Shown: in pieces, positions 8,802-15,980 of the stretch
Numbering within the stretch: position 1 is the first letter of the stretch
Layout: the number at the start of each line of letters is the position of its first letter
DNA from: Pararhizobium sp.
GTDB lineage: Bacteria; Pseudomonadota; Alphaproteobacteria; Rhizobiales; Rhizobiaceae
Reading direction: 5' to 3'
Assembly: GCA_017794825.1 (NCBI GenBank)
Contig: CP051237.1
Location: 2,294,001 to 2,358,000 of the forward strand
DNA: 64,000 nucleotides
Program-made: the position numbers and the translations under genes
Notes under the pieces: generated by a model
Seen by the model: only the letters and a program-made list of their open reading frames with translations
Database searches by the model: none
Told to the model about the DNA's origin: nothing

Positions 8802-9752
8802 TTGTCGCTTTTTAACGGGAACGGGCCGGAACCGAGCAGTTTCGTCGCCTTTGCAGGAAACCGGCTGGAACGTCGTTCGGAACATCGCGACGACAGCGTG
8901 CTCGAAGAGGCGCTGTCCGCGCCGCAGGCGCAGGCTTTCGCCATGCGCAGCGGCCGGGCCTATCTGACGATCAACGGAGACGGCTTCGAGGCGCTTCACG
9001 CTATCGCGGATCTGGATGCGCTGTCGCCGGATTTCGAGAACGCCATCGTGCTGGGCTATACGGAATCCGGCGCGCCAAGGCTGGCGGTTCCGGTAAAACG
9101 GGATCCGGATGACCTGCCGGACACGATCAAGGCCATCGATCACCGCTCGATCTACATGCAGGGTCTCGTCCGCGGCAGCGAGCTCGGGGAACTCGCACAG
9201 GGCGCGAGCCTGCTTGCCTGGACGCTGTCGCATCGCTATTGCGGCCGCTGCGGCGAAAAGACACAACCCCGCGCCGGCGGCTACCGGCGCGAATGCCCCT
9301 CATGCGGAAACATGCTGTTTCCACGGACCGATCCGGTCGTCATCATGCTGGCCATCGACGAGAAGACGGATCGTTGCCTGCTTGGCCGCAGCCCGCACTT
9401 CGCGCCCGGAATGTATTCCTGTCTCGCCGGCTTCCTGGAGCCTGGCGAAACCATCGAGGAAGCGGTTCGACGCGAGACCCTAGAGGAATCGGGCATCCGG
9501 ATCGGGGCCGTGCGCTATCATGCGTCGCAACCCTGGCCAATGCCGCATTCGCTGATGATTGGCTGCTACGGCGAAGCTCTCAACGACCGCATCATGGCCG
9601 ATACGCGGGAACTGGAGGATTGCCGCTGGTTCAACCGTGAAGAAACGGCCGAGGTCCTGTCGCGAAGGATCGGAAGCGAGTCCTTCAACTCGCCGCCGCC
9701 GGGAGCGATCGCCCATCATCTCATTCGCGACTGGCTGGAAACCTCGTCCTGA
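8802..9752 (+). CDS. nudC: NADH pyrophosphatase (Nudix, NudC)
   Basis: NudC hydrolyses NAD(H) to NMN(H) and AMP and can remove NAD caps from RNA. The 316-residue product has the family's order: an N-terminal beta domain, a four-cysteine zinc ribbon (CGRCGEK...CPSCG) near residues 147-168, and a Nudix box starting GFLEPGETIEEAVRRET near residue 210 with its REx2EE-type metal ligands (RETLEESGI). The NudC-specific SQPWPMPHSLM follows the box and separates this subfamily from ADP-ribose hydrolases. The start is a TTG at 8802 with AGGAA eight bases upstream; no in-frame ATG gives a comparable N-terminus. The HIT gene lies just upstream. Confidence 0.95.
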   Translation: MSLFNGNGPEPSSFVAFAGNRLERRSEHRDDSVLEEALSAPQAQAFAMRSGRAYLTINGDGFEALHAIADLDALSPDFENAIVLGYTESGAPRLAVPVKRDPDDLPDTIKAIDHRSIYMQGLVRGSELGELAQGASLLAWTLSHRYCGRCGEKTQPRAGGYRRECPSCGNMLFPRTDPVVIMLAIDEKTDRCLLGRSPHFAPGMYSCLAGFLEPGETIEEAVRRETLEESGIRIGAVRYHASQPWPMPHSLMIGCYGEALNDRIMADTRELEDCRWFNREETAEVLSRRIGSESFNSPPPGAIAHHLIRDWLETSS

Positions 9753-9941
9753 CACAGGCGACGGAGCTTCAGCGATAGCGACATACGGTCGCATTATTCA
9801 TGATCGTGAGTGTCATGTTTGCAATTGACACTCCGCATGGGCGCTTCTAGAAATTTAGTATTCGCTAATAGCGACTGTGCGGCCGCTATACCCAAAAATG
9901 GCAACCGGCTAATGAAAAACTGATGGACAGCGCCTGCTGTC

Positions 9942-9970
9942 GCAGATATGTAATGTTATTACATATCTGC
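9942..9970. promoter_or_regulatory. Near-perfect 29-base palindrome, possible metalloregulator operator
   Basis: GCAGATATGTAAT at 9942-9954 is repeated exactly in reverse complement at 9958-9970 around GTT. The AT-rich centre GTAAT-GTT-ATTAC resembles the shape of Zur-type operators, but this assignment is a guess. It is not GC-rich and has no T-run, so a terminator is unlikely. It lies about 210 bases before the barrel gene's ATG and 190 bases after nudC. Confidence 0.5.
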
Positions 9971-10094
9971 CTTCGAAGCCCTTTGCTTCGACAGGGTCAC
10001 ATGAGGGGTCTCGGGGAGATGGCATACTGAGCGTTTGGCCGGCGCCAGACACGGATTGGCATCAAGTGCAAGTGAGGCGCATTCTCATTAAAGC

Positions 10095-10123
10095 TTGATA
10101 TCCAATACTGCCAACAGTACAGT
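10095..10123 (+). promoter_or_regulatory. Candidate sigma-70-type promoter of the barrel gene
   Basis: TTGATA at 10095-10100 and TACAGT at 10118-10123 are separated by 17 bases, the best spacing. The expected start near 10130 falls inside the Fur-like box. Confidence 0.5.
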
Positions 10124-10128
10124 GCGGA

Positions 10129-10149
10129 TGAGAATGATTTGCATTATCA
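10129..10149. promoter_or_regulatory. Fur-like box overlapping the expected transcription start
   Basis: The 21 bases run TGAGAAT, GATTTGC, ATTATCA. Against the classical overlapping 7-1-7 Fur consensus they match at 17 of 21 positions, and the outer heptamers are inverted repeats with one mismatch. A second, weaker inverted repeat of the same type (AAGTGAG and CTCATT arms) lies at 10071-10090, upstream of the -35. Binding here would block transcription when iron is plentiful; this is inference. Confidence 0.65.
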
Positions 10150-10180
10150 GAATATTCAGACAAATGGACAGGAGAGGTCT

Positions 10181-11422
10181 ATGAGGGACTCGATTTTCGA
10201 CACGCGCAACCTGATCGGGTCGACTTTTTTAAGCCCGGTCAAGCCAGCTGTCGCCATGCTGGCGTTCGTCTGCGCGAGCGCGCTTTGCGGACAAACGTTC
10301 GCCGCCGATCTGACGGAGGTCGAGTTTGTCGCCGCCCCTGCTGTCCAGACCGTCAGCTATCCGTTCATGATCGCCGAACTGGAAGTGGAGCTGGAAAACG
10401 ACCTCGTTTTCGATTCCGACGATCCCGACGCCGAATTCAACAATCTCTATCCGACGATCGGCTTCGCCGCCGAACTCGGCCTGAACGAGTATTTCAAGGT
10501 CGTTGTCGGCCTGACCATGGAGCAACTCGAGGACCCCGAAGAGGACAGCTATTTCGAAGATGTCGGGCTCTATATGGATACAATCCATCTGCAAGCCGAT
10601 GTCGGCGGGCTGTCGCTGCTTGCCGGTAAATACGGCCCGGAGTTCGGACAGGCGTGGGACAATACGCCCGGTCTTTACGGCACCTCGCTGGCCGAGGACT
10701 ACGAGATCACCGAGATGATCGCATTGGGCTTTGCCTATGAGTTCGAACTCGGCGACGCCGGCACCCACACGCTCGCCGCCAACACCTTCTTCGCCGATAC
10801 GACGGTGCTGTCCGAATCGCTGATTACCAACCGTGGCCGCGTCACGCTGGCCGACGGCGGATCGGCCAACACCGAACGGTTCAACAACTTTGCGGTTGCC
10901 CTTGACGGCGAGGAGATGGCGGCGCTGCCCGGCCTCAGCTACAATCTGGGATTTACCTATCTTTCCGCCGGTATTGGCGATCTCGCCGACCAAACCGGAT
11001 ATGTCTTCGGTCTGGCCTATGAGAATGAGTTCGACAATGGCATGGAATTGTTCCTCACCGGCGAAGTCGCCTATTTCAACAATATTGGCAGCACCCTGGA
11101 TGACGGCACCTACTACACAGCCGGTGCGGAGCTGGCAAACGGGTCCTGGCATGGCGAGATCGCCGGATCGATCCGCGATATCAATCTCGACGGCGGCGGT
11201 TCGGAGGACACGTCCTTTATCCAGCTTTCCGGCGGTTACGAGTTCGACAATGGTCTCGATCTGACGCTGGGCTACGCGTATGTGGACGAGGACAGCGTCG
11301 GCTCGCATGTCTTCGGCGTGCGCCTGTACAAGGCCTTCAACTTCGCAACGCCCGGCGCGCCGGACGAGGAGCTCGACCTGCCGGAACGTCCGCGTGTTCG
11401 CGGCGGACCTGTCGTACAGTAG
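10181..11422 (+). CDS. Outer-membrane beta-barrel protein, LbtU-like (possible siderophore porin)
   Basis: The 413-residue product has a long signal peptide (charged start, core AVAMLAFVCASALCG, likely cut TFA/AD near residue 43). The mature part is acidic and built of alternating strands separated by Gly/Asp turns, and it ends in a Phe-rich last strand (LYKAFNF) before a short Pro-rich tail. This pattern means an outer-membrane barrel. The FKVVVGL, LQADVGGLSLLAGKYGPEFG and LGYAYV segments resemble the LbtU-type family of TonB-independent siderophore porins, which I propose with moderate confidence. The ATG at 10181 follows AGGAGAGG; a TTG at 10139 is in frame but lies in the Fur-like box. 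A terminator follows the stop. The upstream Fur-like box suggests iron control. Confidence 0.75.
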   Translation: MRDSIFDTRNLIGSTFLSPVKPAVAMLAFVCASALCGQTFAADLTEVEFVAAPAVQTVSYPFMIAELEVELENDLVFDSDDPDAEFNNLYPTIGFAAELGLNEYFKVVVGLTMEQLEDPEEDSYFEDVGLYMDTIHLQADVGGLSLLAGKYGPEFGQAWDNTPGLYGTSLAEDYEITEMIALGFAYEFELGDAGTHTLAANTFFADTTVLSESLITNRGRVTLADGGSANTERFNNFAVALDGEEMAALPGLSYNLGFTYLSAGIGDLADQTGYVFGLAYENEFDNGMELFLTGEVAYFNNIGSTLDDGTYYTAGAELANGSWHGEIAGSIRDINLDGGGSEDTSFIQLSGGYEFDNGLDLTLGYAYVDEDSVGSHVFGVRLYKAFNFATPGAPDEELDLPERPRVRGGPVVQ

Positions 11423-11453
11423 TCAAAACCGCTCGAGTTTCATCGCATCGTTT

Positions 11454-11482
11454 GCGCCGCTTTTGCGGCGCGTACTGTTTTT
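11454..11482 (+). terminator. Rho-independent terminator after the barrel gene
   Basis: GCGCCGC at 11454-11460 pairs with GCGGCGC at 11465-11471 around TTTT, followed by GTACTGTTTTT. It lies 30 bases after the stop of the barrel gene and just before the end of the oppositely read gshB. Confidence 0.8.
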
Positions 11483-11485
11483 GGG

Positions 11486-12436
11486 TCAAGCAGCGACTTT
11501 CGCGTCGATTGCGTCCCACAACAGGGCGGCGATATCGGCGCCGCCGAATTTCTTCACCTCGCGAATGCCGGTCGGCGAGGTCACGTTGATTTCCGTCATG
11601 TAGTCGCCGATCACGTCGATGCCGACGAACAGGAAACCGCGTTCGCGGAGCGACGGGCCGATACGGGCGCAAATCTCCTCCTCGCGCTGCGTCAGCTCCG
11701 AAGGTTCGGCGCGGCCGCCGACATGCATGTTGGATCGCGAATCGGTTTCCGACGGCACGCGGTTGATCGCGCCGACAGGCTCGCCGTCGACGAGAATGAT
11801 GCGCTTGTCGCCTTGTCTCACCGCCGGCAGATATTGCTGCGCGATCAGGGGTTCGCGATACATCTCCGCAAACAGTTCAAGCAGCGAAGACAGGTTGCGA
11901 TCGTCGTTCTTCACGTGGAAGATGCCGGCGCCGCCGTTGCCGTAGAGGGGTTTGATGATGATATCGCCCATTTCCCTGCGGAAGGCGACGATCTCCTTCG
12001 GATCGGCAGTGATCAGGGTCTTCGGCATGAGATCCGGAAACTCGGTCACGAAGATCTTTTCCGGCGAATTGCGCACCCAGGCCGGATCGTTGACCACCAG
12101 TGTTTCGGGGTGAATACGCTCGAGCAGATGCGTCGAGGTGATATAGGACATGTCGAAGGGCGGATCCTGGCGCAACAGCACCACATCCATGTCGGTGAGT
12201 TCGATGCGCCGCGCCTCGCCGAGATTGTAATGATCGCCCTCCCTGTCCTGCAGGGTCATCGCCTCCACCGTGGCGACGGCCCTACCGTCGAGCAGCGACA
12301 GCTGGGACGGCGTATAGTGAAACAACTCGTAGCCGCGCTGCTGGGCTTCCAGACACATGGCGAAAGTCGAATCGCCCGCTATCTGGATCGTTGAGACATG
12401 GTCCATCTGGACGGCGACCTTGAGTTTTCTCGTCAT
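11486..12436 (-). CDS. gshB: Glutathione synthetase
   Basis: This ATP-grasp enzyme adds glycine to gamma-glutamylcysteine, the last step of glutathione synthesis in the cytoplasm. The 316-residue length is normal. The N-terminal substrate domain starts [24 protein letters not shown], a family hallmark. The ATP-grasp part shows [16 protein letters not shown] (nucleotide-binding lysine and glycine-rich loop), [27 protein letters not shown] and the metal-binding end [20 protein letters not shown]. The ATG at 12436 is the natural start. The gene is convergent with the barrel gene and divergent from recR, so it is probably monocistronic. Confidence 0.97.
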   Translation of the reverse strand: MTRKLKVAVQMDHVSTIQIAGDSTFAMCLEAQQRGYELFHYTPSQLSLLDGRAVATVEAMTLQDREGDHYNLGEARRIELTDMDVVLLRQDPPFDMSYITSTHLLERIHPETLVVNDPAWVRNSPEKIFVTEFPDLMPKTLITADPKEIVAFRREMGDIIIKPLYGNGGAGIFHVKNDDRNLSSLLELFAEMYREPLIAQQYLPAVRQGDKRIILVDGEPVGAINRVPSETDSRSNMHVGGRAEPSELTQREEEICARIGPSLRERGFLFVGIDVIGDYMTEINVTSPTGIREVKKFGGADIAALLWDAIDAKVAA

Positions 12437-12570
12437 CTTGTCATCCCATCGACGCCTTGCGCGTCATTCAAAATCCTGATCACACATAGTGTGGGCGGAC
12501 GGCAAAGGCCACCGGTTTTCCGCCAACTCCTGCGCTGCCATTCGCCTCGAATCAGGCTAAGAAGGCAGAC

Positions 12571-13176
12571 ATGAGCAAGAGCGTCGCCGGACCCGAGATC
12601 GAAAAACTCATCCAGCTCCTGGCCAAGGTGCCGGGCCTTGGGCCGCGTTCGGCGCGCCGCGCCGCCCTGCACCTGATCAAGAAGAAGGACCAGTTGCTCG
12701 GTCCGCTCGCCGACGCAATGCAGGAGGCGTTCGACCATGTCGGCGTCTGTTCGACCTGCGGCAATGTCGACACCAGCGACCCCTGCACGATCTGCACAGA
12801 CGCGCGGCGCGATCGCAGCGTGATCGTCGTCGTCGAGGATGTCGCCGATCTCTGGGCCCTGGAACGGGCGGGCGCGCTCAACGCTCTCTACCACGTGCTT
12901 GGCGGCACTTTGTCTCCGCTCGACGGCGTCGGCCCCGACGATCTCAACATCAAGTCCCTGGTCGAGAGGGCGTCGAACGGCGACGTCAAGGAGATCATCA
13001 TCGCCGTCAACGCGACGGTGGAAGGCCAGACGACCGCCCATTACATTACCGACCAGCTTGAAGGCCTCGACCTGTCCGTCACACGGCTGGCGCACGGCGT
13101 TCCGGTGGGCGGCGAACTGGACTATCTCGACGAGGGCACGTTGTCAGCCGCCATGCGGGCGCGCACGCGGCTTTAA
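12571..13176 (+). CDS. recR: Recombination mediator protein RecR
   Basis: RecR acts with RecF and RecO to load RecA on gapped DNA. The 201-residue product has the helix-hairpin-helix start ([24 protein letters not shown]), a four-cysteine zinc finger ([16 protein letters not shown]) near residues 57-72, and a Toprim domain ([27 protein letters not shown]) that continues to the C-terminal hairpin. The length is standard. In many bacteria recR follows dnaX and ybaB; here it is on its own, about 6.5 kb away and on the other strand. Its TAA shares bases with the stop of the convergent pheA. Confidence 0.97.
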   Translation: MSKSVAGPEIEKLIQLLAKVPGLGPRSARRAALHLIKKKDQLLGPLADAMQEAFDHVGVCSTCGNVDTSDPCTICTDARRDRSVIVVVEDVADLWALERAGALNALYHVLGGTLSPLDGVGPDDLNIKSLVERASNGDVKEIIIAVNATVEGQTTAHYITDQLEGLDLSVTRLAHGVPVGGELDYLDEGTLSAAMRARTRL

Positions 13177-14027
13177 CCGTTGCGATCCTGCTCGTAGCGG
13201 AACGGATGCGCCTTGTAGGCGCCGAGAACACGCACCTTGGTGGAAAAGAAACGCAGTTCCTCCAGCGCCCGCGACACGTTCAGGTCATCGGGATGGCCCT
13301 CGATGTCGGCGTAGAACTGGGTCGCGGTGAACCGCCCTTCTAGTTGATAACTTTCGAGCTTCGTCATGTTGACGCCGTTGGTGGCGAAACCGCCCATCGC
13401 CTTGTAGAGCGCCGCCGGAAGGTTGCGCACGTTGAAGATGAAGGTGGTGACGATCAGATCCTCCGCGCGCTCGCGCGGCGCCATGACGCTTTCGGCCGAC
13501 AGGATGACGAACCGGGTGACATTGTTGTCGGTGTCCTCGACATTCTCCATCAGGATTTCGAGGCCGTACATGTCCTTTGCGAGCATCGGCGCCAGAGCCG
13601 CCATGGACGGGTCGCCCTTTTCGGCGACGAGGCGCGCCGCTCCGGCGGTGTCGCCAGCGACAACCGGCTGCCAGCCATGCTGGCGCACGACGTTGCGGCA
13701 CTGACCGAGCGCATGGATATGGCTGTGTACCGTCCTGATGTCCTCGATCTTCGCGCCCGGCTTCACCATCAGCTGGAAATGGATGGGCATGAAGTACTCG
13801 CCGACGATGTGCAATCCTGATTCCGGCAGCAGGTGGTGAATATCCGCGACGCGCCCGGCGATGGTGTTCTCGATCGGGATCATCGCCAGCTGCGCCTCGC
13901 CGCTTTTCACGGCGTTGAAGGCGTCCTCGAAGGTGCGGCAGGGCATTGGATCCATCTCGGGAAACATGTCGCGGCAAGCCATGTCGGAATTTGCGCCGTA
14001 CTCACCCTGAAACGAGATCCTGTCCAT
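13173..14027 (-). CDS. pheA: Prephenate dehydratase
   Basis: The enzyme converts prephenate to phenylpyruvate in phenylalanine synthesis. The 284-residue product is the monofunctional type, with no chorismate mutase domain. The catalytic domain opens [18 protein letters not shown] and contains [21 protein letters not shown] and the catalytic VTRF motif ([12 protein letters not shown]) near residue 172. A C-terminal ACT domain follows ([20 protein letters not shown], then [20 protein letters not shown]), which in this family binds phenylalanine for feedback inhibition. The classic ESRP of the ACT domain reads ESYQ here. The stop overlaps that of recR; kdsB lies 38 bases upstream on the same strand, so the two are probably co-transcribed. 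Confidence 0.95.
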   Translation of the reverse strand: MDRISFQGEYGANSDMACRDMFPEMDPMPCRTFEDAFNAVKSGEAQLAMIPIENTIAGRVADIHHLLPESGLHIVGEYFMPIHFQLMVKPGAKIEDIRTVHSHIHALGQCRNVVRQHGWQPVVAGDTAGAARLVAEKGDPSMAALAPMLAKDMYGLEILMENVEDTDNNVTRFVILSAESVMAPRERAEDLIVTTFIFNVRNLPAALYKAMGGFATNGVNMTKLESYQLEGRFTATQFYADIEGHPDDLNVSRALEELRFFSTKVRVLGAYKAHPFRYEQDRNG

Positions 14028-14065
14028 TATCCTGCCCTGGTTGCCTGTCGTTTTGTGTCTGCGCT

Positions 14066-14818
14066 TTAGTCGAACGCGCGTGGATCGGCAAGCATGCGCC
14101 GCGCGCGTTCCAGATCGGGGGCCGTATCGACGCCCAGCGGAACCTCGCCGACGATCTCGACATCGATACGCATGCCGGCCTCGAGCGCGCGGAGCTGTTC
14201 GAGCGATTCCCGCGTTTCAAGCACCGATCTTGGCATCGATACGAACCGGGACAAAGCGTCGCGGCGCCAGGCGTAAAGGCCGATGTGGTGGTAGAGTGGT
14301 CCGTCGCCGTACGGCGCCGTGGCCCGGGTAAAATACAACGCCCTCAGCCTGCTCCCGGATAGCGGCGACCCGACCACCTTGACCACGTTCGGATTGGTCT
14401 TTTCCTCGTCTTCCGAAATAACCGCGGCGACGGTCGCAAGGTCCGTTTTCGGATTTTCGAGAGGCGCGAAAGCCGCGCGAACAGTCTCCGGACGCACCGT
14501 GGGAAGGTCTCCCTGGACGTTCACCACGGTTTGAATTTTCCCTTCTGGATCAATAGTTTGCAAAGCCTCGAAAATACGGTCCGAGCCGGACGGATGATCG
14601 GGCCGGGTGAGGATGGCCTCAAACCCTTCGCTGCGCACGGCGTCGGCGACCTCGCGGCTGTCGGTCGCGACGGCAACCGGACCAATTGCAGCCTCGCGGG
14701 CGCGCAACGCCACCTGGACGATCATCGGTTTTCCACCTATGTCGGCGAGCACCTTGCCGGGCAGTCGCGTCGAGGACATGCGCGCGGGAATCAGGACGAT
14801 ATTGCTGTGGGACGACAT
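14066..14818 (-). CDS. kdsB: 3-deoxy-manno-octulosonate cytidylyltransferase
   Basis: The enzyme activates Kdo with CTP to CMP-Kdo for the inner core of lipopolysaccharide. The family hallmark [16 protein letters not shown] lies at the N-terminus (nucleotide-binding loop). [16 protein letters not shown] supplies the metal-binding aspartate region, and [17 protein letters not shown] the sugar-binding part. From the ATG at 14818-14816 the protein has 250 residues, like E. coli KdsB (248). A GTG at 14854 would add 12 residues. Neither start has a strong ribosome site, so the start is uncertain. The gene is divergent from the cytochrome gene and is followed by pheA. Confidence 0.95.
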   Translation of the reverse strand: MSSHSNIVLIPARMSSTRLPGKVLADIGGKPMIVQVALRAREAAIGPVAVATDSREVADAVRSEGFEAILTRPDHPSGSDRIFEALQTIDPEGKIQTVVNVQGDLPTVRPETVRAAFAPLENPKTDLATVAAVISEDEEKTNPNVVKVVGSPLSGSRLRALYFTRATAPYGDGPLYHHIGLYAWRRDALSRFVSMPRSVLETRESLEQLRALEAGMRIDVEIVGEVPLGVDTAPDLERARRMLADPRAFD

Positions 14819-14956
14819 CTGTGGACCGGTTCTGCTTCGCGGACTGGAAGTCACTTTCTGGAGTGGTTATAAACAGTGTTGCAACAGCAAGGCAAAAGAC
14901 ATAGGTTCCGCGCCAAATCGAGACTTGTGCCGGTTTCGGGGAAGGACCGGCATAAC

Positions 14957-15787
14957 ATGGAGCCCCCGAAGATGAACACCTCTTATTTCAACGCAATCGC
15001 CGGCGCCTTTCTTGCGGTGGTTTTCGTTGTCATGACCGTGTCGATCGCTTCCGATGCCATTTTCCACACGCGGGAACCGGTCCAGGAAGGGTTCGAGATC
15101 GAGGTTGCCGAAGGGGGTGGCGAAGCCGGCGGTCAGGAGGACGCAGGTCCGTTCCAGATCGCAACGCTGATGGCGGGGGCCAGCGTCGACGACGGCGCCA
15201 ACGTCTTCAAGAAGTGTCAGTCCTGCCACACCGTTGAAGATGGCGGCGCCAACAAGGTCGGTCCGAATTTGTGGCATGTGCTGGGTCGACCGGTCGCAAG
15301 CGCCGCGGACTTTGCGTATTCCCCGGCGCTGGTCGAGTACGCCGCTGGCGGCGAAACCCACTGGTTGTACCAGAACCTCAGCGAATTCCTGGACAATCCG
15401 AAAAGATACATTAGCGGCACCAAGATGAGCTTCGCCGGCCTGAAAAAGCCGGAAGATCGCGCCAACGTGATCGCGTATTTGAGGACGCTGTCTCCCGACC
15501 CGCTGCCGCTCCCGACGCCGGAACCAGAGGCGGCGGACGCTGAAACGACGCCGGAAGCGACCGAAGCGTCCGCCACGCCGGAAGCCGCCAGCGACGCCGG
15601 CGCCGCAGCAGACACGTCCGGCTCCACCGAAATGACGCCGGCTGAAACCACCGAGGAAAAAGCCGAGGAATCAAAGACTCTGGACGAGGCGGCGGCGGAG
15701 GGGACAGACGCCGTGACCACCGACGTCGACGCGCTGGAAGAAGAAGCAGCGGAGCCGACGGCCACCGAGACCGAATCATCGAATTGA
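14957..15787 (+). CDS. Membrane-anchored cytochrome c with a long acidic C-terminal tail
   Basis: The 276-residue product resembles rhizobial CycM-type cytochromes: an uncleaved N-terminal anchor (YFNAIAGAFLAVVFVVM), a class I cytochrome domain with heme site CQSCHT at residues 87-92 and KVGPNLWHVLGRP after it, and the axial methionine in GTKMSFAGLKK near residue 157. The domain ends at ANVIAYLRTLS. About 95 further residues are made almost only of Ala, Glu, Thr, Pro, Ser and Asp and probably form a disordered periplasmic tail. In relatives such proteins carry electrons from the bc1 complex to an oxidase. The ATG at 14957 has GGGGAAGG upstream; an ATG at 14972 is an alternative. A terminator follows. 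Confidence 0.92.
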   Translation: MEPPKMNTSYFNAIAGAFLAVVFVVMTVSIASDAIFHTREPVQEGFEIEVAEGGGEAGGQEDAGPFQIATLMAGASVDDGANVFKKCQSCHTVEDGGANKVGPNLWHVLGRPVASAADFAYSPALVEYAAGGETHWLYQNLSEFLDNPKRYISGTKMSFAGLKKPEDRANVIAYLRTLSPDPLPLPTPEPEAADAETTPEATEASATPEAASDAGAAADTSGSTEMTPAETTEEKAEESKTLDEAAAEGTDAVTTDVDALEEEAAEPTATETESSN

Positions 15788-15813
15788 CGCGGCGAAAATT
15801 CAATCCTTGAAGT

Positions 15814-15838
15814 GGCCGGGCTTGCGCCCGGCCTTTTT
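15814..15838 (+). terminator. Rho-independent terminator after the cytochrome gene
   Basis: GGCCGGGC at 15814-15821 pairs perfectly with GCCCGGCC at 15826-15833 around TTGC and is followed by five T. It lies 27 bases after the stop codon. Confidence 0.9.
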
Positions 15839-15980
15839 CATATCCGCGAACCTTACCAATTCTTCATGATGCGCGCCCGTTCTTCGTCACATTTGACCTT
15901 CATGGGTCGATGCATTGACCGTCAATTGCTTTCGTTTATGTACTTAACGACAGTAATGACGCCTCACACTACTGGAGATC

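Larger units (their letters stand above)
9753..10180 (+). other. Long intergenic stretch carrying the control region of the barrel gene
   Basis: These 428 bases lie between nudC and the outer-membrane barrel gene, both on the plus strand. I see no gene in them. They are AT-richer than the surroundings and hold a 29-base palindrome (9942-9970), a candidate promoter (10095-10123), a second Fur-like inverted repeat (10071-10090) and a strong Fur-like box (10129-10149) that would cover the transcription start. Confidence 0.7.

Noticed and set aside
9942..9970. Terminator of nudC
   Set aside because: The palindrome is AT-rich, has a three-base loop, lies 190 bases from the stop and has no T-run.
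12433..13095. 220-codon frame opposite recR
   Set aside because: It is the antisense shadow of recR, a certain gene with zinc and Toprim motifs.
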